A program made the translations under genes and the position numbers. From contig NZ_JANUCO010000001.1 of the NCBI RefSeq assembly GCF_024807225.1, positions 3,720,001 through 3,784,000 on the forward strand: a stretch of 64,000 bases of DNA. Direction: 5' to 3'. The notes under the pieces are model-generated. The model saw only the letters and a list, made by a program, of their open reading frames with translations, did no database searches and was not told where the DNA came from. Numbering within the stretch: the stretch's first letter is position 1; every line of letters begins with the position of its first letter. Origin of the DNA: Chryseobacterium ginsenosidimutans. Lineage in GTDB: Bacteria; Bacteroidota; Bacteroidia; Flavobacteriales; Weeksellaceae. Below, piece by piece: positions 17,766 through 27,423 of this stretch.

Positions 17766-18145
17766 TTTCACTGGTAAAGTATCGTGAAAATACTGTATGT
17801 GAATATTTTAAATAGAATTAATTTTAAATAGTAAAGATCAATACTCAAATCGTTGTATTTTTATGATGTTAAATACATCAAGGCACGACGTTCATTAAAT
17901 CAATTTTATAAACATTCAGTTTGTTATTCTGTAGGAATCCGGGCGTAATTTTTTAGAATCATTTTTAATTAATTGCTTAGATTCCTACGGAACGACAAAC
18001 CGGATGGCAAATTGAGATAATTAAGAATGAAAATCTTGTGTCACACTGACCTTGTCGAAGTGTTCTTGCGCCTTAAAAAACAGCAAAAAATAAAAATTGC
18101 GCCTTTGCGATTAACCAACTTACAATAACCAAAACCAACCAAACC
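17766..18145. other. intergenic region with dispersed inverted sequence
   Basis: A 380-bp gap. TGTAGGAATCCG near 17930 and AGATTCCTACGG near 17980 form loose inverted arms. The stretch ending CTTGTCGAAGTGTTC resembles text seen at other intergenic sites (for example 58075-58095). No gene was recognised. Confidence 0.45.
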
Positions 18146-19732
18146 ATGAAACCCGAAATCCTAAACAAAATTCTTGAAGAAGATGTTCTTTCAAAAGATT
18201 CTAAAGACAAGCTTGCTGCTTTGCATGACAATATTTCGTCCAAAGAATTTTCTGATCTTTTGGATAAAGAAGGCAATCAATATGTGGAATTTGTGCAGGA
18301 AGGAGGCGGCGTTTGGGGAAGTGCATTAGTCGGTTATCTGTATGGTCTGGAAATTTTCGGAATCCGTTTTCTGAAGGTTGCAGGAACAAGCGCAGGTGCG
18401 ATTAATACCATGCTTATCGCAGCATGCAAAACAAAAGAAGAAGCAAAAAGTGAAGTGATTAAAGACATTTTGTTCAACTGGAATTTTGCAGATTTTATGG
18501 ATGGAAAAACGTATGTAAAAACCACCATTCACGCGATGCTGAACAATAAAAATTTCCTGAAAATCAATCTTTATATCGCCATCGGAATTCTTCTGTTTTT
18601 TGGAATTATGGCGTTTGTTTTTCCGACGAAAGCAATTTGGGAAACCAAAATTCTCTTTTCTATTCCATTATTACTTGTGATTATCGGGGCTTTGTTTATG
18701 TGGAAATTATATTCTGATCTAAAGAAAAAAAATTCAGGACTGAATCCCGGAAACACCTTTTTGAATCAAATGACAACCGTTTTGGAAGGTTTCGGGATTA
18801 AAACTGTTGCAGGACTTAATGATAAATTTGTGCAGTCGGGAAAAGACCTCAACCTCAATTACCGCTACGGAAACGGCATGGAATATTATGCGATTGCGCT
18901 GAACAGTATTGAAGAAATAAAAGTCAATAATAAAGAACATATCGACGAAATCCGTTATAAAATTTTCTACGAAAGTGCGGTAAACAATGATTATTATAAA
19001 GCAAATCCTTTTTATTCATTAAAATCAGAATACATCGTCATTACCACTGATATTAATGCTAAAATTAAGGTCGAGCTTCCGACAATGGCGAATCTTTACT
19101 GGTCTGAAGAAGAAATGAAACGCATCAGTCCGGCTGAATTTGTGCGTGCATCGATGTCTGTTCCGTTCTTTTTCGAACCGATGCAGAAAAGAATCGACAA
19201 AGATGATGACTCGGTAAAATATGCATGGAAATTCTGGATGAACACGAAACAGGAAGACATCAATCCTGTCGGAGTTTTCATTGACGGCGGAAGTATTTCT
19301 AATTTCCCGATCGACCTCTTCCACTCTGCCGATATTTTTTATCCAAGAATGCCTTTGTTCGGAGTGCAATTGACCAGCGATTCTGATATACTTTCTGAAA
19401 AAGGAAAAACGAGTGAACAGATTTTGAAATCGCCCCTGTCATTTGCCGGAAATATCATCAGTACGCTGAAAGGTTTTAATGATAAAACATTCCTTACAAA
19501 ACATACTTTCTATCATCTTTTCAGCATTCAGACCGTGAATTGCGGAACCAGCAACTGGCTGAATTTCTTTATGAAAAAAGAGGAAAAAGAAGAACTTTTT
19601 AATAGAGGATTTGTAGCTGCCTTAGATTTTCTCAATAATTTCGACTGGGAAAAATATAAGTGCGAGAGAATGATGCTTTCTATGAAGGAAAAAAAGATTT
19701 TGAAGGAAGAGGATACGAAGACGGTGGGATAA
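18146..19732 (+). CDS. patatin-like phospholipase with membrane helices
   Basis: A 528-aa acyl hydrolase of the patatin family. The oxyanion loop QEGGGVWG and nucleophile elbow GTSAGAINT (Ser about residue 84) are followed by an insertion with two hydrophobic helices (IAIGILLFFGIMAFVFP and ILFSIPLLLVIIGALFMW, about 140-190). The catalytic Asp lies in FIDGGSISNFPID (about 380). The Ser-Asp dyad is therefore complete, and the enzyme is probably tethered to the inner membrane. The family cleaves acyl chains from phospholipids; the natural substrate is unknown. The gene at 19759 follows at 26 bp and may be co-transcribed. Confidence 0.88.
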   Translation: MKPEILNKILEEDVLSKDSKDKLAALHDNISSKEFSDLLDKEGNQYVEFVQEGGGVWGSALVGYLYGLEIFGIRFLKVAGTSAGAINTMLIAACKTKEEAKSEVIKDILFNWNFADFMDGKTYVKTTIHAMLNNKNFLKINLYIAIGILLFFGIMAFVFPTKAIWETKILFSIPLLLVIIGALFMWKLYSDLKKKNSGLNPGNTFLNQMTTVLEGFGIKTVAGLNDKFVQSGKDLNLNYRYGNGMEYYAIALNSIEEIKVNNKEHIDEIRYKIFYESAVNNDYYKANPFYSLKSEYIVITTDINAKIKVELPTMANLYWSEEEMKRISPAEFVRASMSVPFFFEPMQKRIDKDDDSVKYAWKFWMNTKQEDINPVGVFIDGGSISNFPIDLFHSADIFYPRMPLFGVQLTSDSDILSEKGKTSEQILKSPLSFAGNIISTLKGFNDKTFLTKHTFYHLFSIQTVNCGTSNWLNFFMKKEEKEELFNRGFVAALDFLNNFDWEKYKCERMMLSMKEKKILKEEDTKTVG

Positions 19733-19758
19733 TAATTTCCAATTAATCAACAAAAAGA

Positions 19759-20127
19759 ATGATCAACAAATTAGATTTAAGAGAAACTTTACCAATTCCG
19801 GTATTGGAAACAAGCACAGCGGAAGAAACCTTTCAAAACCAAACTCTGCGCCCTATTTTAAAATTACAAAATGAACTGTATTTGTCTTTGTTTATCAACT
19901 ATGCAATTCGTCAAAATGCAGATTTTAATTCTTTATCTACAGCCAAAAAAAGCAACTTTATAGAACAAAGCTTACAAAAAGATAACGTATTGAAAAGTAT
20001 TTTTATCGGAATAACCATTGGTATGTTTACTTTGCAGGAATTGGAAGTTTACAATTTTGACAGCAAAGTCTTTAATAAAAGGATTGTTGCGATGCTGACG
20101 GAAAGGTTGAAGAAACAGATTAAATAA
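19759..20127 (+). CDS. conserved hypothetical protein (122 aa)
   Basis: A 122-aa soluble protein starting MINKLDLRETLPIPVLETST, with a later block FQNQTLRPILKLQNELYLSLF. It is mostly helical in appearance, with no signal peptide or catalytic motif. I recall relatives in Chryseobacterium, sometimes named glyoxalase, but no metal-binding vicinal-oxygen-chelate pattern is visible here. The 26-bp gap after the patatin gene suggests a shared transcript. The function is unknown. Confidence 0.65.
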   Translation: MINKLDLRETLPIPVLETSTAEETFQNQTLRPILKLQNELYLSLFINYAIRQNADFNSLSTAKKSNFIEQSLQKDNVLKSIFIGITIGMFTLQELEVYNFDSKVFNKRIVAMLTERLKKQIK

Positions 20128-20222
20128 TTTTCGAAATCAAAATAATCAATTTTACAAAAAAATTATAGGGATTTTGAGAAAAACAAATCATCTCAAATCA
20201 AACTGAAATACAAAAATAGACT

Positions 20223-20987
20223 ATGTTCATACAAGAAGTTTCAATAGAGATAAATTCAAACTGTAGTAAAGATGAGGTTTATCAGGAATTTAATCTGCTT
20301 ATGTCATTTTACAGAGACAACGGTCAAACCCAAGGCAGAATAGAAAGCCAATATATTGATAAAAACAAAATTACAGCACTCCCTTACTCACTAGAAAATA
20401 ACTCTTTAGCGGAAGAAAACAATAATGTTTATGTCAATAAGTGGATAGAAAAAATTCAAACATTGAGCAATGCATTAATTTCAATTAAAACAATTGGGAA
20501 AACAATGGAAGATTATAATGGATGCTGCACATGTGAAAAATCCGATTTTTATATTTTAATCACAAATTATGTTTCAATTGAGTCACCTGTTACTTGTGGT
20601 AATTGTAATAGTAACGTTGCTCTCTATAATCTGCCAACTTATTATGATTTTGGATATATGCCTATTTTAAATTGGGAAACCAATTATCAATCCTGTGATC
20701 GATTACAAATGAATTGTCAAGTGGGCGAAAGATGGGCTCTCAATCAAATGCAGAAAACAGATTCAGCCTTATCAAAACAAGGAATACAGATATGCAAAAG
20801 AATAGAAGAGCTGACAAAAGTACCTACGTATTATTTTTTATATAATTATAGAAAACATAAAAGCAGCGACGATAACCGACCATGTCCCATTTGTAACAAA
20901 AAATGGAATCTGAAAAATAGAATGCATTTTTACGATTTTAAATGTGATGACTGTAGAATAATTTCAACAATTTCCGCCAATTCGTAA
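20223..20987 (+). CDS. Zn-ribbon-containing DUF2310 family protein
   Basis: 254 aa. The N-terminal half is mixed alpha/beta. Zinc-ribbon type cysteine pairs occur in the centre (CCTCEKSDF, VTCGNCNS) and near the C-terminus (RPCPICNKKW, FKCDDCRI), which could bind two zinc ions. The arrangement and the ELTKVPTYYFLYNY segment match the DUF2310 family. It is cytosolic, with no signal peptide. The function is uncharacterised. Confidence 0.75.
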   Translation: MFIQEVSIEINSNCSKDEVYQEFNLLMSFYRDNGQTQGRIESQYIDKNKITALPYSLENNSLAEENNNVYVNKWIEKIQTLSNALISIKTIGKTMEDYNGCCTCEKSDFYILITNYVSIESPVTCGNCNSNVALYNLPTYYDFGYMPILNWETNYQSCDRLQMNCQVGERWALNQMQKTDSALSKQGIQICKRIEELTKVPTYYFLYNYRKHKSSDDNRPCPICNKKWNLKNRMHFYDFKCDDCRIISTISANS

Positions 20988-21117
20988 TCAATCACTAACC
21001 ATCCAATATCCGATAATAAAATTCAGAAAACTCTCGTTGATAAAATTTCACAAAAAAAAATAAATTCAATCACATCCATTCTTTTCGTAATTTTATTACA
21101 TCAAAAAACAATATCCT

Positions 21118-21628
21118 ATGAAAAAATCTTTTTTCTTACTCATACTTTTTTGCATTTTAGGATTTGACAATCACTTAAACGCTCAAAAAATCTCCGACGG
21201 ACAACCCATTGATCTCAACGGAATGAGTGTAAGTTTCAATATTACAAACAAAGAAAGTATTCAGGTGGGCGGAAAACCGTTTGATCGGTATAAAGTTTCG
21301 GCGTCTGTAAAAAACACATCGGATAAATCTTACAATATCAGATTAAGCTCTTCACCGCAGATTGTGACCGATACCGGAATCGTAGAAACTGGACTGCATC
21401 AATGCAACAGGCGCAAAACTGACCTCAAAAAAGATCCAGCTGAAAATGAAAACACAGATTATCAATGCAACCTATTCTGCTTATGATAAATCCGGAAAGT
21501 TCACCACCAATATACTTCCGGTCATAGGAAGTTATTACTTTGATTCCGGAGATACCATTAAAGATGATGCGATTTTTATTGTTCCGCAGGGTGAAAAGCC
21601 GGATGTTTCGGTAAGAAGTTTAAAGTAA
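21118..21628 (+). CDS. secreted hypothetical protein (frameshifted)
   Basis: About 169 aa after correction. The signal peptide ends HLNAQ (about residue 23). The mature chain is beta-rich (SFNITNKESIQVGGKPFDRYKVSASVKN). The frame breaks at GAAAC, 21385-21389. Deleting one A gives IVELDCINATGAKLTSKKIQ and continues to the stop at 21628 (SVRSLK). It is likely a periplasmic or outer-membrane-associated protein. I do not recognise the family. Confidence 0.75.
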
Positions 21629-21764
21629 CTGAATTTTAAAACTGAAGATTTCTGCTTTCGTTTTTGTCATTCAGAATGAAGAATCTATTTTAGACCAATT
21701 CGATTCTTATTAATACAGATGCTTCGAGAACCTCCTTTGTCGAAATAACGAATCGGGGAATACA

Positions 21765-22316
21765 CTACCCTTTATTCCACATCGGATCATGCTTCAAAAC
21801 CTCATCGAATATGGGGCAACTTTCTGTGTGACAACCTTTCAGATAACCGGTACTCATTAGAAATTCATTTACAATTTCGCCGCCTGTGAATTTGAAGGTT
21901 TTCTTGAATAATTTCATCCATTCCTCTAAGGTTTTCGGGTGATGATGTTCCAGCCATTTTTCGAAAGAACCGAATTCTTTTTGTAATCCGACAATGGTTT
22001 TTGCGTTTTCGATGGCTGCATTTACTTTTAATTTATTTCTGATAATTCCGGGATCGGCTAATAATCTTTCGCGGTCTGTTTCCGAATAAACCGCTACTTT
22101 TTGAATATCAAAATTATCATACGCCAATCTGAAACTTTTTTCTTTCTTTAAAATCGTCTCCCAGCTCAATCCCGCCTGATTAATTTCCATCACCAGTCTT
22201 CCAAACAATTCATTATCATTATGAATCGGGAAACCGTAATGATGGTCGTGGTAATTTTTATGAAGTTCTCTCCTGCTTTCAGGCTGCATGTTGTCTATGG
22301 CTGCACAATAACTCAT
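21765..22316 (-). CDS. tag: DNA-3-methyladenine glycosylase I
   Basis: A 183-aa base-excision repair enzyme that removes 3-methyladenine from alkylated DNA. It matches the E. coli Tag length (187 aa). The zinc ligands are recognisable: Cys4 in MSYCAA, a His in YHDHHYG (about 23), and His/Cys in GCHTESC near the C-terminus. The conserved LSWETILKK block contains the substrate-pocket residues. The start codon overlaps the stop of the upstream gene (ATGA at 22313-22316), so the two genes are translationally coupled. Confidence 0.94.
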   Translation of the reverse strand: MSYCAAIDNMQPESRRELHKNYHDHHYGFPIHNDNELFGRLVMEINQAGLSWETILKKEKSFRLAYDNFDIQKVAVYSETDRERLLADPGIIRNKLKVNAAIENAKTIVGLQKEFGSFEKWLEHHHPKTLEEWMKLFKKTFKFTGGEIVNEFLMSTGYLKGCHTESCPIFDEVLKHDPMWNKG

Positions 22317-22633
22317 TTTAGTATATTTTCTGTTTTCGTTAAAAATTTATCTAAAGCTTCTTTAATATCAATTCCTGTACGGTCTGCCAACACAATCAGC
22401 CACCATATATTTTCACTTAATTTATGCTCAAGTTCTTCTTCAGAATTGGATTTTGACCATGTTTTCTGGTGCGACATGATATTTCTTCCTGCCAAACCCG
22501 CATCCGTCAGAAAAGCCAGCGCATCCTGCTCTATTGTCCATTCTTCACCGTTCTGCTGAATTTCCAAATCATGGTATTTATCTCTGATTTCTAGAGAACG
22601 TTCTATGATTTTATCTAAATTGTTCTGATCCAT
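22313..22633 (-). CDS. MazG-like NTP pyrophosphohydrolase-family protein
   Basis: 106 aa, all helical. The segment EEELEHKLSENIWWLIVLADRTGIDIKEALDKF resembles the core helices of MazG/dUTPase-like all-alpha NTP pyrophosphohydrolases (acidic pair, EN..WLL..A, D near the C-terminus). The usual first EExxE metal motif is weak, so catalytic activity is uncertain. Its 4-bp overlap with tag and 6-bp distance from the AraC gene put it inside a minus-strand operon. A role in cleaning damaged nucleotides would suit its pairing with a DNA-alkylation glycosylase. That is inference. Confidence 0.6.
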   Translation of the reverse strand: MDQNNLDKIIERSLEIRDKYHDLEIQQNGEEWTIEQDALAFLTDAGLAGRNIMSHQKTWSKSNSEEELEHKLSENIWWLIVLADRTGIDIKEALDKFLTKTENILK

Positions 22634-22639
22634 TTAATT

Positions 22640-23554
22640 TTATTTTTGAAATGATTGTTTGAATTCGTTTGGGGTCAATTCGGTTTTCTTTTTAAATAAT
22701 TTGCTGAAAGACTGAGGATGCTCAAAACCCAGTTGATAAGCCGTTTCCGAGACAGAAAACTGTTCGTTTGATAAATATTCTTTCGCCTTTTCAATCAATT
22801 TGTCGTGAATGTGATGTTGCGCATTTTGTCCAGTATGCTGCCGAAGCATATCGCTTAAATATCTTGCGGTAAGATTCAGTTTGGAAGCCAGATATTCTAC
22901 TGTAGGAAGACCTTCCACACTTTTTTCTTCATTAAAATAATCATCCAGCAGCTTTTCCATTTTTGATACCAAATCATTATTCACCGCTTTTCTGGTGATA
23001 AATTGCCGGTTGTAAAAACGATTGCTGTAAGTAAGTAACAATTCAATCTGCGAAATAATCACATCCTGACTGAACTGGTCGATTCTCTCATTCAATTCAC
23101 CCTGAATATTGTCGAAAACCGTTGAAACCGTTTTCTTTTCTTTTTCCGAAAGATAAAGCGCTTCCGCCGCCGAATAGGAAAAGAATCCGTTTTTTTTTAT
23201 TTTCTGAATTAAAGAATAAGGCTGCAGAAAATCTGGGTGAATATGAAGAGACATTCCGCTGTAATCGGCTTCTTCATCATTCATTTTGAGAATCTGACCG
23301 GGAGAAACAAAAGACATTCCGCCTTCCTCAAAATCGTAATATCCTTGTCCGTATCTTATTTTTCCGTTGAATTTTGTCTTGAATGAAATTTTATAAAAAT
23401 CGAGCTTAATTCCGTTTTCAAAATCTTTAGGATCAAAAACCGCTTCACCATAATTAATCACACTAATCAACGGATGCAACGGCGCAGATTGTCCCATCGC
23501 ATCGTGCAACGCAGACAAAGATCTGAAATGAACCGGAGATTTTACTGTTTTCAT
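22640..23554 (-). CDS. AraC-family transcriptional regulator
   Basis: 304 aa. The N-terminal ligand-sensing domain (about 1-190) has a cupin-like segment (GQGYYDFEEGGMSFVSPGQ). The C-terminal double helix-turn-helix (about 205-302) contains EYLASKLNLTARYLSDMLRQ and SVSETAYQLGFEHPQSFSKLFKKK, which are diagnostic of AraC/XylS. It is cytosolic. The oxidoreductase gene upstream on the same strand (108 bp away) is the likely target and is a common partner of this type of regulator. Confidence 0.88.
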   Translation of the reverse strand: MKTVKSPVHFRSLSALHDAMGQSAPLHPLISVINYGEAVFDPKDFENGIKLDFYKISFKTKFNGKIRYGQGYYDFEEGGMSFVSPGQILKMNDEEADYSGMSLHIHPDFLQPYSLIQKIKKNGFFSYSAAEALYLSEKEKKTVSTVFDNIQGELNERIDQFSQDVIISQIELLLTYSNRFYNRQFITRKAVNNDLVSKMEKLLDDYFNEEKSVEGLPTVEYLASKLNLTARYLSDMLRQHTGQNAQHHIHDKLIEKAKEYLSNEQFSVSETAYQLGFEHPQSFSKLFKKKTELTPNEFKQSFQK

Positions 23555-23662
23555 ACGGCAAATATAAAGTGGTTTTGTGACAACTGTTTGGCAGGAGGAA
23601 ATTAATTAAGGAGGTATAAGTTATGAATTATGGGCCAGAAAACGGATATTTAATTTCTGTTT

Positions 23663-24470
23663 CTACAACCCAAAACCGGCTTTCACTTTTTGCACATAAT
23701 TTTCAACCCCGATTTCATTTCTTTCATCATATAAAGCATGGGCATCTTTTCCCGCAACATATCTTAATTGTGTCTTTCCATCGGTTGCAGCTTCAAAAAT
23801 AACCTCGGCAATATCTTCCGGTTTTGAGTAATTCGCGATCTGTTCCGGACTGTACCCTTCCTGAACTTTTGAAATTAATTTTCCATAAGATTCATGAAAA
23901 GCGCCATCCAGAGAACGTCCCGCAAAATCAGTCTGAATTCCGCCCGGAGCGACGACTTTCACTTTTATTCCGAATTGTGCTAATTCGTATCCCAAACTTT
24001 CTGAAAATCCATCAACCGCAAATTTTGTAGCGCTGTAAATCGAGCAAGTCGGGAAACCCATCAATCCGAAAGTGGAAGTAATATTAATCAAAACACCGTC
24101 TTTTTTCTCTCTGAAATAAGGCGTAAAAGCTTTGGTAACGCGAATCACTCCCATCAAATTTGTTTCGATCTGTTTCTGGATTTGTTCGTCTGTAAAAGCT
24201 TCCAACGGTCCGATCAATCCGTAGCCTGCATTATTTAAAACGACATCAATAGTATGGTTTTCCAACACCTCAGCGATTATTTTCTCTAATTCTTCGTTCT
24301 TTGAAACATCCAGTTTTACAACAGTTATATTTTCCAATTGGGTAAGTTTCCGTTTCGTTTTTGGGGTTTCTCATCGTTGCAATGACATTCCAGCCTTTTG
24401 ACTGAAATAATTTTGCCGTTGTTTTTCCTAAACCTGATGATGCTCCTGTGATAAAAATTGTTTTTTGCAT
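23663..24470 (-). CDS. SDR-family oxidoreductase (frameshifted)
   Basis: About 268 aa after correction; classical short-chain dehydrogenase/reductase. The N-terminal part (24470 down) carries the NAD(P)-binding TGASSGLGKTTA. The frame breaks at GTTTC, 24346-24350 (plus strand). Removing one base gives NETELTQLENITVVKLDVS and then the NNAGYG motif, the catalytic Ser (NITSTFGLMG) and YSATK (Tyr-Lys). The basic residue after the glycine motif region (RNPKN) suggests NADPH preference. The substrate is unknown. It is next to its probable AraC regulator. Confidence 0.88.
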
Positions 24471-24698
24471 TGTAATTTTGTTTAAAATTGATACTGCAAA
24501 TGTCTTTAGAAACAGGAATTTCTAAGTAACCATATTGAGTTTGTTTGTAGCTGTTTTGACGGATTCTTTTATTTTAAAATTAAATACAGAAAGATTAGAA
24601 TACTTAGAGAACATCATCAGGACATTTTTCTAATATTATTTGTTTTTAAGCATTACATTTTCATAGTGATGTCATTCTACGTTTTTAGAAAACAATAT

Positions 24699-25046
24699 CT
24701 AAGCTTTTATCAGTTGATGAAAAGTCTCTTTATAACCTTCACCCCAGCTTTTCATGGCATATAAAACCTGTAAAATACTTTCTCCGCCGTCCGTTAATGA
24801 ATATTCAACTTTTGGAGGTAAGACATTGAAGATTTTTTTGGTGACAATACCGTGAAATTCCAGTTCGGCTAATTGCTGGTTTAGCACTCTTGCAGAAGCC
24901 TGCGGAATAGATTTGTGTAATTCTGACGGGCGTTTCATTCCTTTGCTGATGTTGGCTAATAAATTGGCTTTCCATTTTCCGCCGATCACTTCTATGGCGA
25001 TATTTAAGCCGCAACTTAAGTCTTTGGGTATTTTTTTCTCGTACAT
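24699..25046 (-). CDS. HxlR-family winged-helix transcriptional regulator
   Basis: 115 aa. The conserved HxlR opening CGLNIAIEVIGGKWKANLL (Cys at about 12) is followed by RPSELHKSIPQASARVLNQQLAELE (recognition helix) and VEYSLTDGGESIL (wing). Many members sense electrophiles or oxidation through the N-terminal Cys. It is divergent from the DUF1304-like membrane protein gene at 25187, which it may control. Confidence 0.9.
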   Translation of the reverse strand: MYEKKIPKDLSCGLNIAIEVIGGKWKANLLANISKGMKRPSELHKSIPQASARVLNQQLAELEFHGIVTKKIFNVLPPKVEYSLTDGGESILQVLYAMKSWGEGYKETFHQLIKA

Positions 25047-25066
25047 TTTTCAATCATTTTAAGATA

Positions 25067-25074
25067 CAAATATA
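25067..25074 (-). promoter_or_regulatory. -7 promoter element of HxlR gene
   Basis: TATATTTG on the minus strand (CAAATATA on plus) matches TAnnTTTG, 20 bp upstream of the HxlR start codon. Confidence 0.5.
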
Positions 25075-25186
25075 GTTGTAAATACATTTAATTCCATACT
25101 GCGAAAATTATCAGTATAGGACAATTTTACCCGTGGTTGTAATTTATCATTTATTAATCAATCTTTATGATCTAAATTTTTTAATC

Positions 25187-25621
25187 ATGAATGAAACTTT
25201 CAACCGCTTTACGAAAGCATTGGTCATTTTTGTAGTTATCGATTTCTTTATGTTTTTTATTCTGGAAGCCATCTTCTGGATGCAGCCTTTTGTGTATACT
25301 ATTTTACTCGAAATGTTTAATAATCCGCCAAAAAGCTTAGATTTTTCTATGCATGCATTGGTTCTGAAAAAACTGTTTATCAATCAGGGATTTTATAATC
25401 TGTTTTTTGCTTTGGGAGGTCTTGCAGGATTGTATTACGTGAATAAAAATAAAGCGGTAGGTTATGCTTTGATTTCATTGGTTTGTTTTTCAGCAACAGG
25501 AGCAGGAATTGTTCTGGCTGTGACTTCAAAGGCATATATTCTGGCATTTTTTCAGGCGGTTCCGGCTGTAATAGCTCTTTTTAAAGTATATCCTTTGTTT
25601 AGGAAAGAATTAAATAGGTAA
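25187..25621 (+). CDS. DUF1304-like four-helix membrane protein
   Basis: A 144-aa integral membrane protein with four hydrophobic segments (about 8-25, 58-78, 86-105 and 112-130). The start ATG at 25187 (MNETFNRF) is preferred over the in-frame ATG at 25133, because the extra residues look like untranslated leader. Features such as LFINQGFYNLFFALGG and ALFKVYPL resemble the DUF1304 family, often next to MarR/HxlR regulators. The function is unknown. Confidence 0.7.
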   Translation: MNETFNRFTKALVIFVVIDFFMFFILEAIFWMQPFVYTILLEMFNNPPKSLDFSMHALVLKKLFINQGFYNLFFALGGLAGLYYVNKNKAVGYALISLVCFSATGAGIVLAVTSKAYILAFFQAVPAVIALFKVYPLFRKELNR

Positions 25622-25803
25622 AATTATTAAACTTGGATTTCTACTATTTAGGAATAATTAAATGTTTCGACTGCTTCGCGCTCAACATGACACCGCTAAA
25701 AAATAACAAATATTAATACTGTTAAGCTTACCATGATAAAAAACACAAACAGATTCCTCCTCTCGTCGGAATGACAAAAAATAACGACATTGATTTTAGT
25801 CAT

Positions 25804-25834
25804 AAAAAAACCTCCACAATTGCGGAGGTTTTTT
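25804..25834. terminator. bidirectional terminator at 3' end of efflux operon
   Basis: AAAAAACCTCC and GGAGGTTTTTT arms around CACAATTGC, with A and T tracts on both sides. It lies 15 bp past the emrB stop on the minus strand. Confidence 0.8.
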
Positions 25835-25848
25835 CTATTCATTTAAAT

Positions 25849-27423
25849 TTAGTGTACACCACTTAAATCTATTTTTTCTTTGCTTTTTCGTTCTTTTACT
25901 AATAAGATAAACGGAATACAAATTAAGAAAGCAATTCCTAAGTAAAGGAAAACATCCATATAAGATAATACCGTCGCCTGTTTTGTTACTGACAGATCAA
26001 GCATTTTATAAGCGGCACTCGTAGCGGCATCGGGAGTCATTCCTTTTGCCGTAAAGCTGGCTTTTAAAGCATTCAGTCGTTGCTGAACATTAAAATCTGT
26101 TGAATCGAGATGCGAAATCAAACTCAGTCTGTATTTCTGACCTGCATTGGCAATAAATGTAGTAATTGCTGCAATACCGAAAGAACCTCCAAGCTGTCTC
26201 ATCATCCCTGTAAAAGCTGCTCCCTGTCCGATTTCCTGACCTTTCAATGTACTTAATGATAATGAAGTAATCGGGATAAATAATAATCCCAGACCTGCTC
26301 CTCTTACCATTAACATCCAGAAAAAGGCTTCTTTACTCGTATCGGGTGTCAAAATTTTATATCCCCAGAAACTGTATATAAAGAATACTAATAATCCTAA
26401 AGATACCAAAATCTGCTGTTTTGCCCCTTTTGAAAGCAATCGTCCGATAATCGGCATCATGAAAGCGGTCGTTAATGCTGCAGGAATCATTAAAGCTCCG
26501 GACTGAAAAGCCGTCCATCCCAAAATACTCTGCGTATACAGCGGAACGATAAAGGTAGAACCGTACAACCCGAATCCTAATACAAAGGACATCACCGTAC
26601 CAACCCTTAAGTTACTGTTTTTCAACACCCTTAATTCTACAATCGGATATTTGAAGGTGAGCTCTCTCCAGAGGAATAATATAAATCCTAAAAGTGCTGA
26701 TGCTGTAAACAGTACAATCCATCCACTTGCAAACCAGTCTTCTTCATGACCTCTTTCTAAAATATATTGTAATGAACCCACCGTAATTGCCAATAAAGCA
26801 ATACCGATCCAGTCGACATCCGAAGCTTTACGCTTTTCTGCATATTTCGGACTTTTCACGAACTGAAGCGTCATTAAAGTTGCAGCAATCCCGATAGGAA
26901 TGTTAATATAGAAAATATACGGCCAGCTGAAATTATCAACAATATAACCTCCAAGAGGCGGACCTAAAGTGGGACCAATAATAACTCCCAACCCATAAAT
27001 CGCCTGAGCCATACTTCTTTTTTCCACCGGATAAGATTCCGTAATGATCGTTTGCGAAGTTACCAATAGCGCTCCCCCACCAATTCCCTGACATAATCGG
27101 AAAAATACCAATTCCCAAATATTATCCGCATTCCCGCATAAGAATGAAAATATGGTAAAAATTACAATGGAGGCAGCAAAATAGTTTCTTCGTCCGAACT
27201 GTTGCGACAGCCAGCTCGTCATCGGTACCACAATTACGTTACCGATGGCATACGCTGTAATCACCCAGCCTACTTCAGAAAGTGTAGCTCCAAGGTTCCC
27301 CTTCATCTCGTTCAGGGCAACGTTTACAATCGTGGAATCTACAATTTCTAGCAGAGCACAAAGAATTGCCGTAATCGTGATGATTACTCTTCGGGCTCCA
27401 TATTCTACTAATGAATCTTGCAT
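25849..27423 (-). CDS. emrB: DHA2-family MFS drug efflux transporter (EmrB/QacA type)
   Basis: A 524-aa inner-membrane proton antiporter with 14 predicted helices. MFS motif A appears as SWLSQQFGRRNYF, motif C as GLGVIIGPTLGPPLGGYI, and the membrane-embedded Asp motif as LLEIVDSTIVNVAL in TM1. It is the translocating subunit of a tripartite pump with the HlyD-type adaptor (27841) and TolC-like channel (28965) encoded upstream on the same strand. A 417-bp spacer with inverted repeats separates it from emrA. The substrates are probably hydrophobic or amphiphilic drugs (family knowledge). Confidence 0.92.
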   Translation of the reverse strand: MQDSLVEYGARRVIITITAILCALLEIVDSTIVNVALNEMKGNLGATLSEVGWVITAYAIGNVIVVPMTSWLSQQFGRRNYFAASIVIFTIFSFLCGNADNIWELVFFRLCQGIGGGALLVTSQTIITESYPVEKRSMAQAIYGLGVIIGPTLGPPLGGYIVDNFSWPYIFYINIPIGIAATLMTLQFVKSPKYAEKRKASDVDWIGIALLAITVGSLQYILERGHEEDWFASGWIVLFTASALLGFILFLWRELTFKYPIVELRVLKNSNLRVGTVMSFVLGFGLYGSTFIVPLYTQSILGWTAFQSGALMIPAALTTAFMMPIIGRLLSKGAKQQILVSLGLLVFFIYSFWGYKILTPDTSKEAFFWMLMVRGAGLGLLFIPITSLSLSTLKGQEIGQGAAFTGMMRQLGGSFGIAAITTFIANAGQKYRLSLISHLDSTDFNVQQRLNALKASFTAKGMTPDAATSAAYKMLDLSVTKQATVLSYMDVFLYLGIAFLICIPFILLVKERKSKEKIDLSGVH

